Positions 33,911-41,942 of a stretch of DNA of 64,000 nt are shown here, piece by piece; positions within the stretch are counted from its first letter, which is position 1, and every line of letters begins with the position of its first letter. Origin of the DNA: Streptomyces humi (lineage in GTDB: Bacteria > Actinomycetota > Actinomycetes > Streptomycetales > Streptomycetaceae); assembly GCF_001005085.2 (NCBI RefSeq), contig NZ_LBMU02000011.1, positions 57,073-121,072 on the forward strand, given 5' to 3'. The position numbers and the translations under genes were made by a program. Under the pieces are notes generated by a model that was given only the letters and a program-made list of their open reading frames with translations, was not told where the DNA came from and ran no database searches.

Positions 33911-35671
33911 TCAGCCGCCCAGCACCCCCGGCAGGGCCAGTGCGCCGAGCACCGTGGCGCCGACCAGCAGCCAGGCCACGTAGTCCCCGACGTGCCCGGA
34001 CTGGAGCCGGCGCAGCGGCAGCGCCCAGCTCGGGGCCGTCAGGAGTCCGGGGCGGACGACGGCGACCGCGGCGAGGCCCACGGCGAGGAGGCTGGAGAGG
34101 CAGCCCAGCAGGACCCCGGTGGACGTCCAGTGGACGTCCACCGGGGTCCTGCCCGTTCCGGCCGCGGCGACCGCGCGGGACACCACCGTGGGGAAGCCGG
34201 GGGCGACACCGACAGCGAGGGCGCCGGCCAGCAGGACGGCGGGTACGAAGATCATGGTGCCCGGGATCCGGTCCAGTCTGCCCGACGTCTCCGGCTCCTC
34301 GTCGGCACCGGTGGTCTCGTACGCGGCGCCCTTGGGCGGCGGGGCTCCGAGGCCGAGGAAGACCCGGGCGGCCACCCGCAGCACCGCGCCCGACGTCACC
34401 GCGGACGCCAGGACGAACAGCACCGTGAGCGGTCCGCCGACCGCCTCCTCGGACACCGCTTTGCCGATCCCGGTGCCGAACGGCGGCAGACCGGCGAGGG
34501 CCAGCCCGCCGATGGCGAACAGGACACCCACCGTGCGCAGGTCGCGTCCGCGTCCGTGCAGCGCGCGTTCGTCGACGTTGCCGTAGCGGTCCAGGAGGAT
34601 GCCCGTGCAGGCGAACAGGGCGGCCTTCACACCCGCGTGGCCGAGGATGTAGAGGGCGGCCCCGTCGTCGCCCTCCGGGGTGAGGACGCCCAGGGCGGCG
34701 AGGAACAGCCCGGTGTGGGCGATGGTGGAGTTGGCCAGCAGCCGTTTGATGTGCCGCTGGTGCCAGCACATGACCGCGCCGACCACGGCCGTGAGCACTC
34801 CGAGGGCGACGAGGGCCCGCTCCAGGTCGGCCGCCGGGATGCCACCGGGTCCGGCGAAGATCGTGCCGTACACCCGCCACACGCCGTACGCGCCGAGTTC
34901 GACCATGACCCCGGAGAGCAGCATGCACACCGGGGTGGGGGCGACGGCGTGGGCGTCGGGGAGCCAGAGGTGGAAGGGGACGGCGGCGGCCTTGACCAGC
35001 AGCGCGGTGAGCACCAGCACGAACGCGGCCAGGACCAGCGCGTCGGGGCGGCCGTACGCGTCCAGACCGCGGCCGATCCTGGACATGGCCAGTTCGCCGG
35101 TGCGGGCGTACAGCAGTCCGATGCCCGTCAGCATCGCGTACGCGCCCAGGGAGTTGACCACGCCGAAGGTCAGCGCGCCCTGCACCGCCTTCGCCTCGTC
35201 GATGCGGAAGCCGGTCAGCGCGTAGGCGACCACGCTCATCAGCTCGAAGAACACGAACATGTTGAACAGGTCGCCGGCGATCGCGAACCCGCACATGCCG
35301 GCCTGGAAGGCCAGCATCAGCGCCGGGTAGGAACCGGCGTGGCCGCGTGGCGGCTCCTCGAAGTAGTGCCAGGAGTACACCAGGGCGGCGAGCGTCAGCA
35401 GGGAGACGAGCACGGCCATGCCGAGGGACGGCCCGTCGCCGATCACCACGATCCCCACACTCTCCCCGTGGACCGGCCGCCAGCCGCCCACCCACTCGGT
35501 CAGCGGGGGCGAGGAGTTCAGCAGCAGGACCAGGGCGAGGACACCGGTGGCCGCGCAGACCGCGCAGGCGAAACTCTCGGCGACGACCCTGGGCAGCCGG
35601 CGGCCGGCCGCCACCAGCAGGGTGGCGCCGAGCAGCGGGCCGGCCGCGAGCAGCGGAAGCAGGTGGTGCAT
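33911..35671 (-). CDS. MrpD/MbhH-type antiporter subunit
   Basis: A 586-residue membrane protein of the NuoL/M/N-MrpD family with about fourteen helices. The proton-path landmarks are visible: the helix-5 glutamate in FFELMSVVAYALTG, the helix-7 lysine in ALLVKAAAVPFHLWLPDAH, and GHAGVKAALFACTGILL. It should be the ion-translocating subunit of the complex. It is the last gene of the operon; its ATG overlaps the MrpC stop by one base (TGATG). No MrpA-like subunit is present nearby, so this is the only large antiporter-like subunit. Confidence 0.92.
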   Translation of the reverse strand: MHHLLPLLAAGPLLGATLLVAAGRRLPRVVAESFACAVCAATGVLALVLLLNSSPPLTEWVGGWRPVHGESVGIVVIGDGPSLGMAVLVSLLTLAALVYSWHYFEEPPRGHAGSYPALMLAFQAGMCGFAIAGDLFNMFVFFELMSVVAYALTGFRIDEAKAVQGALTFGVVNSLGAYAMLTGIGLLYARTGELAMSRIGRGLDAYGRPDALVLAAFVLVLTALLVKAAAVPFHLWLPDAHAVAPTPVCMLLSGVMVELGAYGVWRVYGTIFAGPGGIPAADLERALVALGVLTAVVGAVMCWHQRHIKRLLANSTIAHTGLFLAALGVLTPEGDDGAALYILGHAGVKAALFACTGILLDRYGNVDERALHGRGRDLRTVGVLFAIGGLALAGLPPFGTGIGKAVSEEAVGGPLTVLFVLASAVTSGAVLRVAARVFLGLGAPPPKGAAYETTGADEEPETSGRLDRIPGTMIFVPAVLLAGALAVGVAPGFPTVVSRAVAAAGTGRTPVDVHWTSTGVLLGCLSSLLAVGLAAVAVVRPGLLTAPSWALPLRRLQSGHVGDYVAWLLVGATVLGALALPGVLGG

Positions 35672-36033
35672 CAGCCGCGCAGCTCCGTCAGTTCGTCGGG
35701 GTCGACCGTGCCGTGCCGCTTGGCGATCTGGAGAACGAGCGCGAGCAGCAGCGCGGTGACGGTCGCGCCCACCACCACGTCGGTGAGGGCGAGGGCCTGC
35801 ACGACCGGGTCGACCAGCGGCCGGGCGCCCGGCTTCAGGTCGGAGAAGACGGGCGCGGTGCCGCCGTCGCGGTAGCCGACGGCGAGCAGCAGGACGTACG
35901 TCGACGACTGGACGACGGCCAGACAGCCGACGGCATGGATCAGGTTCCGGCTGGTGGCGAGGCCGTAACAACCCGTCAGGAAGATCCAGACGGCGACCAG
36001 GTACGGGAAGACGTGCATCACGGAGTGCGTCAC
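35671..36033 (-). CDS. MrpC/MbhG-type subunit (NuoK-like)
   Basis: A 120-residue protein with three helices, matching MnhC/NuoK: first helix YLVAVWIFLTGCYGLATSRN, then NLIHAVGCLAVVQSSTYVL and a last helix after DPVVQALALTDVVVGATVTA, the conserved D-P-x-x-Q-A-L-x-L-T motif of MrpC. GTG start with a weak ribosome site, 7 bp after the previous gene. Partner of MrpD in the membrane arm. Confidence 0.92.
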   Translation of the reverse strand: MTHSVMHVFPYLVAVWIFLTGCYGLATSRNLIHAVGCLAVVQSSTYVLLLAVGYRDGGTAPVFSDLKPGARPLVDPVVQALALTDVVVGATVTALLLALVLQIAKRHGTVDPDELTELRG

Positions 36034-36040
36034 TGCGGGC

Positions 36041-36781
36041 TCAACTCCCCTTCTCCTCCTCGATCTCGACGGCCTGGTCGAGGAAGCGGGCGAGCAGCAC
36101 CACGACCGCGCTCGCCACCTCCATGCCGATGGCCGCGTTCAGCAGGGGGACCGTGCCGCCGGAGGACAGCGTGTTGAAGGTGCCGTACGGCAGCAGGGTG
36201 TTGGCGAGGAAGGCGGTGCCGGCCAGCACTCCGGCGAGGCCGAGGACCAGGTAGGAACAGGCCGCGAGGGAGTCGGTGACCTCGAAGACGCCGATGGGCC
36301 GGACGCGTTCCAGGGCGCCGTAGTCGGCGCCGAGGTACAGCAGGTGCAGCGCGGTCGCGGCGACGACCCCGCCCTGGAAGCCGCCGCCGGGGCTGAGCTG
36401 GCCGTGCGCGATGACGTACAGGCCGGTGACCAGGGCGACGGGCAGCACCAGGAGGGCGTACCGGCGGACCGGCAGGGCCACTTCGGTGGGCTCCGGGCGA
36501 TCCCGGTGTTCGTCCCGGTTCTGCCGGAGCAGGACCACGCAGCCGAGGACGGCGGCGAACAGGATGCTCATCTCGCCGAGGGTGTCGTAGGCCCGCTGGT
36601 CGAAGTTGACGGAGGAGATGACGTTGGCGGTCCGCCGGGCGAGGGAGGCGCGCACGGCGCGGTCCCCGTACGGGTGGCTGCCGCCGCCGAAGCCGGGCAG
36701 GTCGAAGCAGGCGGCGACCAGCAGCGCCGCCAGCCCCGCCCCGCCGAACGCCAGCACCCGGAGTCTGAAGAAACGGCTCAC
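36041..36781 (-). CDS. MbhE-MrpB fusion subunit
   Basis: A 246-residue membrane protein. Residues 50-85 (NFDQRAYDTLGEMSILFAAV) match the MbhE segment that forms part of the MrpA C-terminus in full Mrp systems. From about 110 the MrpB domain follows, with GQLSPGGGFQGGVVAATAL, its hallmark. Joining MbhE and MrpB in one chain places it as the counterpart of mbhE plus mbhF in archaeal membrane-bound hydrogenase antiporter arms. GTG start overlaps the MbhD-like stop by 4 bp. Confidence 0.87.
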   Translation of the reverse strand: MSRFFRLRVLAFGGAGLAALLVAACFDLPGFGGGSHPYGDRAVRASLARRTANVISSVNFDQRAYDTLGEMSILFAAVLGCVVLLRQNRDEHRDRPEPTEVALPVRRYALLVLPVALVTGLYVIAHGQLSPGGGFQGGVVAATALHLLYLGADYGALERVRPIGVFEVTDSLAACSYLVLGLAGVLAGTAFLANTLLPYGTFNTLSSGGTVPLLNAAIGMEVASAVVVLLARFLDQAVEIEEEKGS

Positions 36782-37032
36782 TTCCCGCCTTCCTTCCCGC
36801 GCCGTCGCACCTTGCGCACCGACAGCATGATCAGCAGCGGGGTCAGCGCCGAGCCGACGGCGAGCTGGGAGAGGCCCACGTCCGGGGCCTGGAGCACGGT
36901 GAACACGACGCCGAGGAACAGGCCGAGCAGGGACAGGACCAGAGCCTGGCGAGCCGGGTCCCGGACCGCCACGGCCGCGGTCGCCGCGCCCGCGGTGAGC
37001 AGCAGCGCGACGACGATCACCGCGTCAGCCAC
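36778..37032 (-). CDS. MbhD-like subunit (DUF4040)
   Basis: An 84-residue protein with three helices; LGVVFTVLQAPDVGLSQLAV is the DUF4040/MbhD signature, elsewhere found inside the MrpA C-terminus. As a separate gene it is typical of Mbh/Mbx-type complexes. GTG at 37032 overlaps the stop of the upstream MrpF/G-like gene by 8 bp. It should bridge the small subunits and MrpC/D. Confidence 0.85.
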   Translation of the reverse strand: MADAVIVVALLLTAGAATAAVAVRDPARQALVLSLLGLFLGVVFTVLQAPDVGLSQLAVGSALTPLLIMLSVRKVRRRGKEGGK

Positions 37033-37477
37033 CGCGCACCCCCTGGAATCCGCCGGACAGCGCCCGGGAGGCGACCAGGTTCCCACCGATCAGCAGCGCC
37101 CCGACGACCAGGAGTTTCACCATCGCCCGGCCCGGCCCGGCCGCCACGCACAGGGCGACCACGACGGCCGCGTCCACGCCGACCGTCGTCCAGGTCAGGC
37201 CCCAGGCGGCGGCCCGGTCGTCCGTCAGGTCCTCGGCGAGCAGCCGGGCGAAGACGAGGGTGCCGACCGGGCCCAGCACGGCCAGCAGCAGGCCGAGGTC
37301 GACATAGGCCGTACGGTCGTAGCCCTGGGCGAGCAGCAGCAGGCTCGCGCAGACCACCGAGGTGGACAGGTTCTGGGCGACCACGCGGCGGCTCAACGGG
37401 CCGGTGGCCACCCCCCACAGGGCGGTACCCGCTCCCCCGGCCAGCAGCACGGTCGCCGCGAGGATCCAGCCGTTCAC
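37025..37477 (-). CDS. MrpF-MrpG fusion-like subunit
   Basis: A 150-residue membrane protein with five helices. The first about 85 residues (GPLSRRVVAQNLSTSVVCAS, then YVDLGLLLAVLGPVGTLVFA) match MrpF, including the buried Asp of the third helix. The rest, TTVGVDAAVVVALCV and AMVKLLVVGALLIGGNLVA, resembles the C-terminal half of MrpG without its first helix. A single chain thus replaces two small subunits. GTG start overlaps the MrpE-like stop (GTGA). Confidence 0.75.
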   Translation of the reverse strand: MNGWILAATVLLAGGAGTALWGVATGPLSRRVVAQNLSTSVVCASLLLLAQGYDRTAYVDLGLLLAVLGPVGTLVFARLLAEDLTDDRAAAWGLTWTTVGVDAAVVVALCVAAGPGRAMVKLLVVGALLIGGNLVASRALSGGFQGVRGG

Positions 37478-37656
37478 CGCCAGGTCACCGCCCGCCGGCC
37501 GGCCCGCGCCACCAGCGCGCCGATCGCCGCCACGCTCGCACCGACGATCCGCTCCAGGGTGTCGACGGTGCTGATGAACACCAGCCAGAGCAGGGCCAGC
37601 GCCACCCACCAGGCCAGTAGTTCGGCCGCGGCGGCGAGCGCCGTACGTCCGGTCAT
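37474..37656 (-). CDS. short MrpE-like subunit
   Basis: A 60-residue protein with two helices (LLAWWVALALLWLVFIST and IVGASVAAIGALVARAG), about 40% of the usual MrpE length and equal to its membrane part; the soluble C-terminal domain is missing. GAGGAGG lies 7 bases before the ATG. It heads the antiporter operon; no promoter is obvious in the 240-bp gap to the divergent VanZ gene. Confidence 0.75.
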   Translation of the reverse strand: MTGRTALAAAAELLAWWVALALLWLVFISTVDTLERIVGASVAAIGALVARAGRRAVTWR

Positions 37657-37895
37657 ACGCCGCCTCCTCACCGGCCGCGCGACGCGATGTCCGATTCGTC
37701 GCTTCTTCGCCGCTTGTGCATCCAAGCATCGTGACCGTCGCCGACCGCGGCGGCACGCGGGAACGCACCCGGAGTGCCCAGGGAGCGCACCCGGAAACCA
37801 GCGGTCTGCTCCGGCCGCCGCCGGGCCTCCGGCATCGCCGCGCGTTTCGGGGGTAACTGGCTTACCACGCCGGAAGGTTGGAGAGTGGAGGACTG

Positions 37896-38834
37896 ATGGC
37901 CAGCGCCGCCTCGCGCCTGCGCGGTACCAAGGGCGAGACCACCGAGGAGACGAAGAGGAACGGGGACACGGGTACGAGGGCGGGGCTGTTCACCAGGGCC
38001 GCACGCGTCGTCGGCGGCCACGGCACCGGGCCGGGCGCCGCCTCGAAGGGGGCCGCGCCCGCCAAGGCGGCGAGCCCCGGGAAGCGGACGCTCCTCGACA
38101 GATTGCGCGGTACCGGCCCAGCGGCGGGCACCGCCGGGGCCGCCGGGTCCACCCGGAAGACCACCGCGGCCGGCAAGGGCACGGCAGCCGGGAAGAACAC
38201 CGCGGCCGGGAAGGGCGCGGCGGGCAAGAAGACGGCCGCCGGCTGGAGGGGCGCGTTCGGCAGGAAGAGCGCCGGCGAGGAGACTGCCGCCGGGAAGACC
38301 ACCGGCAGGAAGAGCGCCGGAGAGAAGGCTGCCGCCGGGAAGGACGCCAAGGCGGCCAAGGCCGGCACCGAGCGCCGCCCGCTCCCCCTCCCCCTGCGGT
38401 TGCTGGCCATGACGCTCGCCTTCGCCGCGATGGTGGCGTTCGCCGTCGTGCTGGCCGACCTGACGCTGGATCCGTCCCCGGCGTCCGTGTCGATCGCCCA
38501 CACCAATCTGCATCCCGGCGCGACCCTCAAGCTCTATCTGGACCAGCCCGCGTTCCGTGACGCCGTCAAGCAGATCGGTGGGAACGTCCTGCTCGGCGTC
38601 CCGTTCGGGATCCTCGTGCCGGTGCTCGCGCCGGGCGCCCGGGGCGTCCTGCGGGTGCTGCTGCTCACCGCCGTCGTGATGCTGCTGGTGGAGCTGGCGC
38701 AGGGCGCGCTGGTCACCGGACGGGCCTTCGACGTGGACGACGTCATCCTCAACACCGCCGGGGCGCTGCTGGGTTGGCTGCTCCTCGGCCGGCTGCTCGG
38801 TCGCGCGGTGCATGCCCGCAGGCGCAAGGCGTGA
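37896..38834 (+). CDS. VanZ-family membrane protein with lysine/alanine-rich N-terminus
   Basis: A 312-residue protein. Residues 1-165 are soluble, basic and repetitive (AAGKGTAAGKNTAAGK, GRKSAGE units), resembling histone H1-like tails. The C-terminal half is a VanZ domain of four helices with NVLLGVPFGILVPVLAP and DVDDVILNTAGALLGWLLLG. VanZ proteins affect glycopeptide susceptibility or anchor in the membrane; this one has no vanRS/HAX near. ATG at 37896 has GGAGG 4 bases upstream. A strong hairpin follows the stop. Confidence 0.85.
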   Translation: MASAASRLRGTKGETTEETKRNGDTGTRAGLFTRAARVVGGHGTGPGAASKGAAPAKAASPGKRTLLDRLRGTGPAAGTAGAAGSTRKTTAAGKGTAAGKNTAAGKGAAGKKTAAGWRGAFGRKSAGEETAAGKTTGRKSAGEKAAAGKDAKAAKAGTERRPLPLPLRLLAMTLAFAAMVAFAVVLADLTLDPSPASVSIAHTNLHPGATLKLYLDQPAFRDAVKQIGGNVLLGVPFGILVPVLAPGARGVLRVLLLTAVVMLLVELAQGALVTGRAFDVDDVILNTAGALLGWLLLGRLLGRAVHARRRKA

Positions 38835-38847
38835 CGACATCCCGATC

Positions 38848-38883
38848 GACCGGTACCGGCGGCCACGGCCGCCGGTACCGGTC
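38848..38883 (+). terminator. 16-bp perfect hairpin terminator
   Basis: Perfect arms 38848-38863 and 38868-38883 (GACCGGTACCGGCGGC and its complement) with loop CACG lie 13 bp after the VanZ stop. There is no long T run, but stem stability fits a high-GC terminator separating VanZ from the GH16 promoter that starts 12 bp later. Confidence 0.8.
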
Positions 38884-38895
38884 TGTACCAGGGTA

Positions 38896-38924
38896 TTGAC
38901 GCCCACTTATCTCACTCCTTAAAT
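38896..38924 (+). promoter_or_regulatory. -35/-10 promoter of the GH16 gene
   Basis: TTGACG (38896-38901), 17 bp, TTAAAT (38919-38924): a good vegetative-type promoter, 77 bp before the GH16 GTG. The stretch between is unusually AT-rich for this DNA. The leader downstream is C-rich without obvious structure. Confidence 0.65.
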
Positions 38925-39000
38925 CAAGAGGCGACGCCTTCACCCCCCACCCTCGGCCGGCCGCCTCCCCGCGCCCGGCCGCCGTACGGAAGGAAGAGCC

Positions 39001-40245
39001 GTGGCCTCCCCACGCCTGCTCCGCAGATGTCTCTTCGCCGCGCTGTCCGCGGCACTGGTCGCGACGGCCGCCGTCGGGCCCGCGCGGGCCGCGTCCGCGT
39101 CCACCGACGCCGGCGCGGCCGCCGTGACCTTCTCCGACAACTTCGACGGCGCCGCCGGTTCGGCGGTCGACTCCTCGAAGTGGACGCAGGAGACCGGCGA
39201 CAACGTCAACAACCACGAACGGGAGTACTACACCTCGGGCACCGACAACGCGGCCCTCGACGGCCAGGGGCATCTGGTCATCACGGCCAGGAAGGAGAAC
39301 CCCGCCAACTACCAGTGCTGGTACGGCACCTGCCAGTACACCTCGGCACGGCTGAACACCTCGGGGAAGTTCAGCGCCCAGTACGGGCACGTCGAGGCCC
39401 GGATGAAGATCCCGCGCGGGCAGGGCATGTGGCCGGCGTTCTGGATGCTCGGCACCGACATCGGCTCGGTCGGCTGGCCCAACTCCGGCGAGATCGACGT
39501 GATGGAGAACGTCGGCTTCGAGCCCTCGACCGTGCACGGCACCATCCACGGCCCCGGCTACTCGGGTTCGAACGGCATCGGCGCGGCCTACTCGCTGCCC
39601 AACGGCCAGGCCTTCGCGGACGCCTTCCACACCTTCGCGGTCGACTGGGCGCCCAACTCGGTCAAGTGGTCCGTCGACGGCACCGTCTACGAGACGCGGA
39701 CGCCCGCCGACGTGGGCGGCAACACCTGGGCGTTCAACAAGCCGTTCTTCCTGATCCTGAACCTCGCCGTGGGCGGGTACTGGCCGGGCGACCCGAACAG
39801 TTCCACCGCCTTCCCGGCCCAGCTGGTGGTGGACTCGGTGTCGGTGACCACGAGCGACACGGCCACCGGCGCGGCCATCAAGGGCCTGGCCGGCAAGTGC
39901 GTGGACGTCGCCGGGGCGAACTCCGCCAACGGGACGCCCGTACAGCTCTACGACTGCAACGGCTCCGCGGCCCAGCAGTGGACCGTGGGCTCGGACGGCA
40001 CGATCCGCGCGCTCGGCAAGTGCCTGGACGTGACCAGCGGCGGCACCGCGGACGGCACACCGGTCCAGCTCTACGACTGCAACGGCTCCGCGGCCCAGAA
40101 GTGGGCCGTCAGCTCGGCCCACGACATCGTCAACCCCCAGGCCAACAAGTGCCTGGACGTCACCGGCAACAACTCGGCCAACGGCACCCGGCTCCAGATA
40201 TGGACCTGCTCGGGCGGCGCCAACCAGAAGTGGACGGTCGGCTGA
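39001..40245 (+). CDS. secreted GH16 glucanase with ricin-B lectin domain
   Basis: A 414-residue exported enzyme. Signal peptide 1-30 ends PARA. The GH16 domain carries the catalytic GEIDVMEN (nucleophile E164, D166, acid/base E169) and WPAFWML, matching bacterial laminarinases (endo-beta-1,3-glucanases). From about 288 a ricin-type trefoil has three QxW repeats (QQWTV, QKWAV, QKWTV), probably for carbohydrate binding. GTG start after GGAAGGAAG. It should hydrolyse fungal or algal beta-glucan outside the cell. A vegetative-type promoter lies upstream. Confidence 0.94.
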   Translation: MASPRLLRRCLFAALSAALVATAAVGPARAASASTDAGAAAVTFSDNFDGAAGSAVDSSKWTQETGDNVNNHEREYYTSGTDNAALDGQGHLVITARKENPANYQCWYGTCQYTSARLNTSGKFSAQYGHVEARMKIPRGQGMWPAFWMLGTDIGSVGWPNSGEIDVMENVGFEPSTVHGTIHGPGYSGSNGIGAAYSLPNGQAFADAFHTFAVDWAPNSVKWSVDGTVYETRTPADVGGNTWAFNKPFFLILNLAVGGYWPGDPNSSTAFPAQLVVDSVSVTTSDTATGAAIKGLAGKCVDVAGANSANGTPVQLYDCNGSAAQQWTVGSDGTIRALGKCLDVTSGGTADGTPVQLYDCNGSAAQKWAVSSAHDIVNPQANKCLDVTGNNSANGTRLQIWTCSGGANQKWTVG

Positions 40246-40261
40246 ACACCCGGCCCACCCG

Positions 40262-40519
40262 CTAGCGGCGCGGTGGGCGGGGGGTCCAGGTGAACTTGTC
40301 CCCGCCCACCCAGCACACCACGCCGGGGTCGTCGAGGTCGTGGACCGTGATGCCGTAGGCCGCCGCGACCGACAGCACCTCGGTGATGTCCCTCGCCTCG
40401 GCGACCACCTCGCCGTCGATCTCCACGATGCGGAAGGGCAAGGTGCCCGGCCTGCCGGTCATGACCCCGAGCACCAGGATCCGTGGCTGGGAGATGTGAG
40501 GGCTCGCTATCTCGGTCAT
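40262..40519 (-). CDS. small conserved-type hypothetical protein
   Basis: An 85-residue protein, not recognised. It is largely beta-strand/loop with RILVLGVMTGRPGTLPFRIVEI, a mixed acidic middle and a C-terminal VVCWVGGDKFTWTPRP. Codon use (GC third positions) supports coding. The start at ATG 40519 has no clear ribosome site. It converges with the GH16 gene (16 bp between stops) and diverges from the PHP gene. Confidence 0.6.
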   Translation of the reverse strand: MTEIASPHISQPRILVLGVMTGRPGTLPFRIVEIDGEVVAEARDITEVLSVAAAYGITVHDLDDPGVVCWVGGDKFTWTPRPPRR

Positions 40520-40586
40520 GCAATCGAGGGTAGATCTCCGCGGGCGGAAGTGACCTGCCTGGGTCACCCTGTCGGTGGAGGTGGCC

Positions 40587-41639
40587 ATGGACCCCGTCGA
40601 GGCGCTGGAACGGATCGCCTTCCTGCTGGAACGGGCCTCGGCCCCGACCTACCGGGTCCGCGCCTTCCGCACCGCCGCCCAGGTGCTGGGGGCCCTGCCC
40701 GCCGGGGAGACGGCCGCGCGGGCGCGGGCCGGGACCCTGGAATCACTCAAGGGCGTGGGCCCCAAGACCGCCCAGGTGGTCCGGGAAGCGCTGGCGGGAG
40801 ATTTGCCCGGATATTTGCGCCGGCTTGAGGAAGCCGCGGGCGAGCCTTTGACCGGTCCTGGCTCCGGGCTGCGCGCCCTGCTGCGCGGCGACTGCCATCT
40901 GCACTCGGACTGGTCCGACGGGGGCAGCCCGATCGAGGAGATGGGGCGTACCGCGGCCGCGCTCGGCCACGAGTGGGCGGTGCTCACCGACCACTCCCCC
41001 CGGCTCACGGTGGCCCGCGGGCTGTCCCCGGAGCGGCTGCGCGAGCAGCTGGAGGTGGTGGCCGGGCTCAACGCGGGCTGGGCGCCGTTCCGGCTGCTCA
41101 CCGGCATCGAGTGCGACATCCTGGAGGACGGCTCGCTGGACCAGGAGCCGGAGTTGCTGGCGCGCCTCGACGTGGTCGTCGTCTCGGTCCACTCCAAGCT
41201 GCGGATGGACGCGCGCTCGATGACCCGGCGGATGGTGCGGGCGGTCCGCGATCCGCACGCCGACGTCCTCGGTCACTGCACGGGCCGCCTGGTCACGGGG
41301 CGCGGTCGTCCGGAGTCCGAGTTCGACGCGGACGAGGTGTTCGCCGCGTGCGCCGCCTCGGGTACGGCCGTGGAGATCAACAGCCGTCCCGAGCGCCTGG
41401 ACCCGCCCCGCAGGCTGCTGCGCCGGGCCGTCGACGCGGGGGTGCTGTTCTCGGTCGACACCGACGCCCATGCCCCCGGCCAGCTGGACTGGCAGATCCG
41501 CGGCTGCGCCCGGGCGGAGGAGTGCGGGGTGCCCGCCGAGCGCGTGGTGACCACCTGGTCCGCCGACGAACTGCTGGCCTGGACCCGGGAGGGGCGGCTG
41601 CCGGCCCGCGTGGCCGACGGCCCGGCCACCCGTGGGTGA
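40587..41639 (+). CDS. PHP-domain phosphoesterase with helix-hairpin-helix (PolX C-terminal type)
   Basis: A 350-residue protein. The N-terminal third holds the HhH DNA-binding motif LKGVGPKTAQVVREAL (about 53-68), then the PHP domain from 100 with metal ligands in DCHLHSDWSDG, LTDHS, GIECDI, SVHSK, GHCTGR and DTDAH. This matches the non-polymerase half of family-X DNA polymerases, which has exonuclease or AP-lyase-like activity. No polymerase Asp triad is present. GGAGGTG precedes the ATG. A role in DNA repair is likely. Confidence 0.9.
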   Translation: MDPVEALERIAFLLERASAPTYRVRAFRTAAQVLGALPAGETAARARAGTLESLKGVGPKTAQVVREALAGDLPGYLRRLEEAAGEPLTGPGSGLRALLRGDCHLHSDWSDGGSPIEEMGRTAAALGHEWAVLTDHSPRLTVARGLSPERLREQLEVVAGLNAGWAPFRLLTGIECDILEDGSLDQEPELLARLDVVVVSVHSKLRMDARSMTRRMVRAVRDPHADVLGHCTGRLVTGRGRPESEFDADEVFAACAASGTAVEINSRPERLDPPRRLLRRAVDAGVLFSVDTDAHAPGQLDWQIRGCARAEECGVPAERVVTTWSADELLAWTREGRLPARVADGPATRG

Positions 41640-41860
41640 CACGCATCACGCACCGCCCCGGAACAGCGGGGGGAGGTTGTCCGTTGAACCATCCGTGGGA
41701 GCGGACGGGACAGTGTCCCCGGGCCTCACCTTCCGCCCACAGGGACGATCGTTCGGCTGAAGCCCTGTGGAGCATCTCGCCGAGAGGCGACCGCCGTCCG
41801 CGCCCACCATTGGCCGCCCCGGCCGCGAATCCCCCGTCGCGGCCGGGGCTTTCCGCTGTT
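41640..41860 (+). ncRNA. candidate small RNA ending in a terminator
   Basis: A 300-bp gene-free stretch after the PHP gene. It ends with a perfect 12-bp stem CCCCGGCCGCGA/TCGCGGCCGGGG (41817-41848) with a C-rich loop ATCCCCCG and trailing CTTTCCGC. The same stem-loop architecture, including the CCCCCGTCGCGGC core, recurs at 11381-11411. Upstream are further small inverted repeats around 41760-41795. Either a long 3' UTR or an independent small RNA; no promoter box is clear. Confidence 0.4.
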
Positions 41861-41904
41861 CGGAGCCGGTTCGCGGACGCCCGTGGCGCGCGGCGGGTCG
41901 TCGC

Positions 41905-41935
41905 TTGACTTCGAGCGCACTCGAATTCGTAGCGT
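41905..41935 (+). promoter_or_regulatory. SDR promoter with embedded palindrome, leaderless
   Basis: TTGACT (41905-41910) and TAGCGT (41930-41935) are 19 bp apart, with the ATG 7 bases after the -10 box, so the mRNA is probably leaderless. Between the boxes lies TTCGAGCGCACTCGAA (41910-41925), a perfect inverted repeat of TetR-operator type. No TetR gene is adjacent, so the binder is encoded elsewhere. Confidence 0.7.
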
Positions 41936-41942
41936 GCGGTCC

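Noticed and set aside
39027..40265. A second + strand frame inside the GH16 gene
   Set aside because: Arg-rich product with no domains; the other frame has signal peptide, catalytic motif and ricin repeats.
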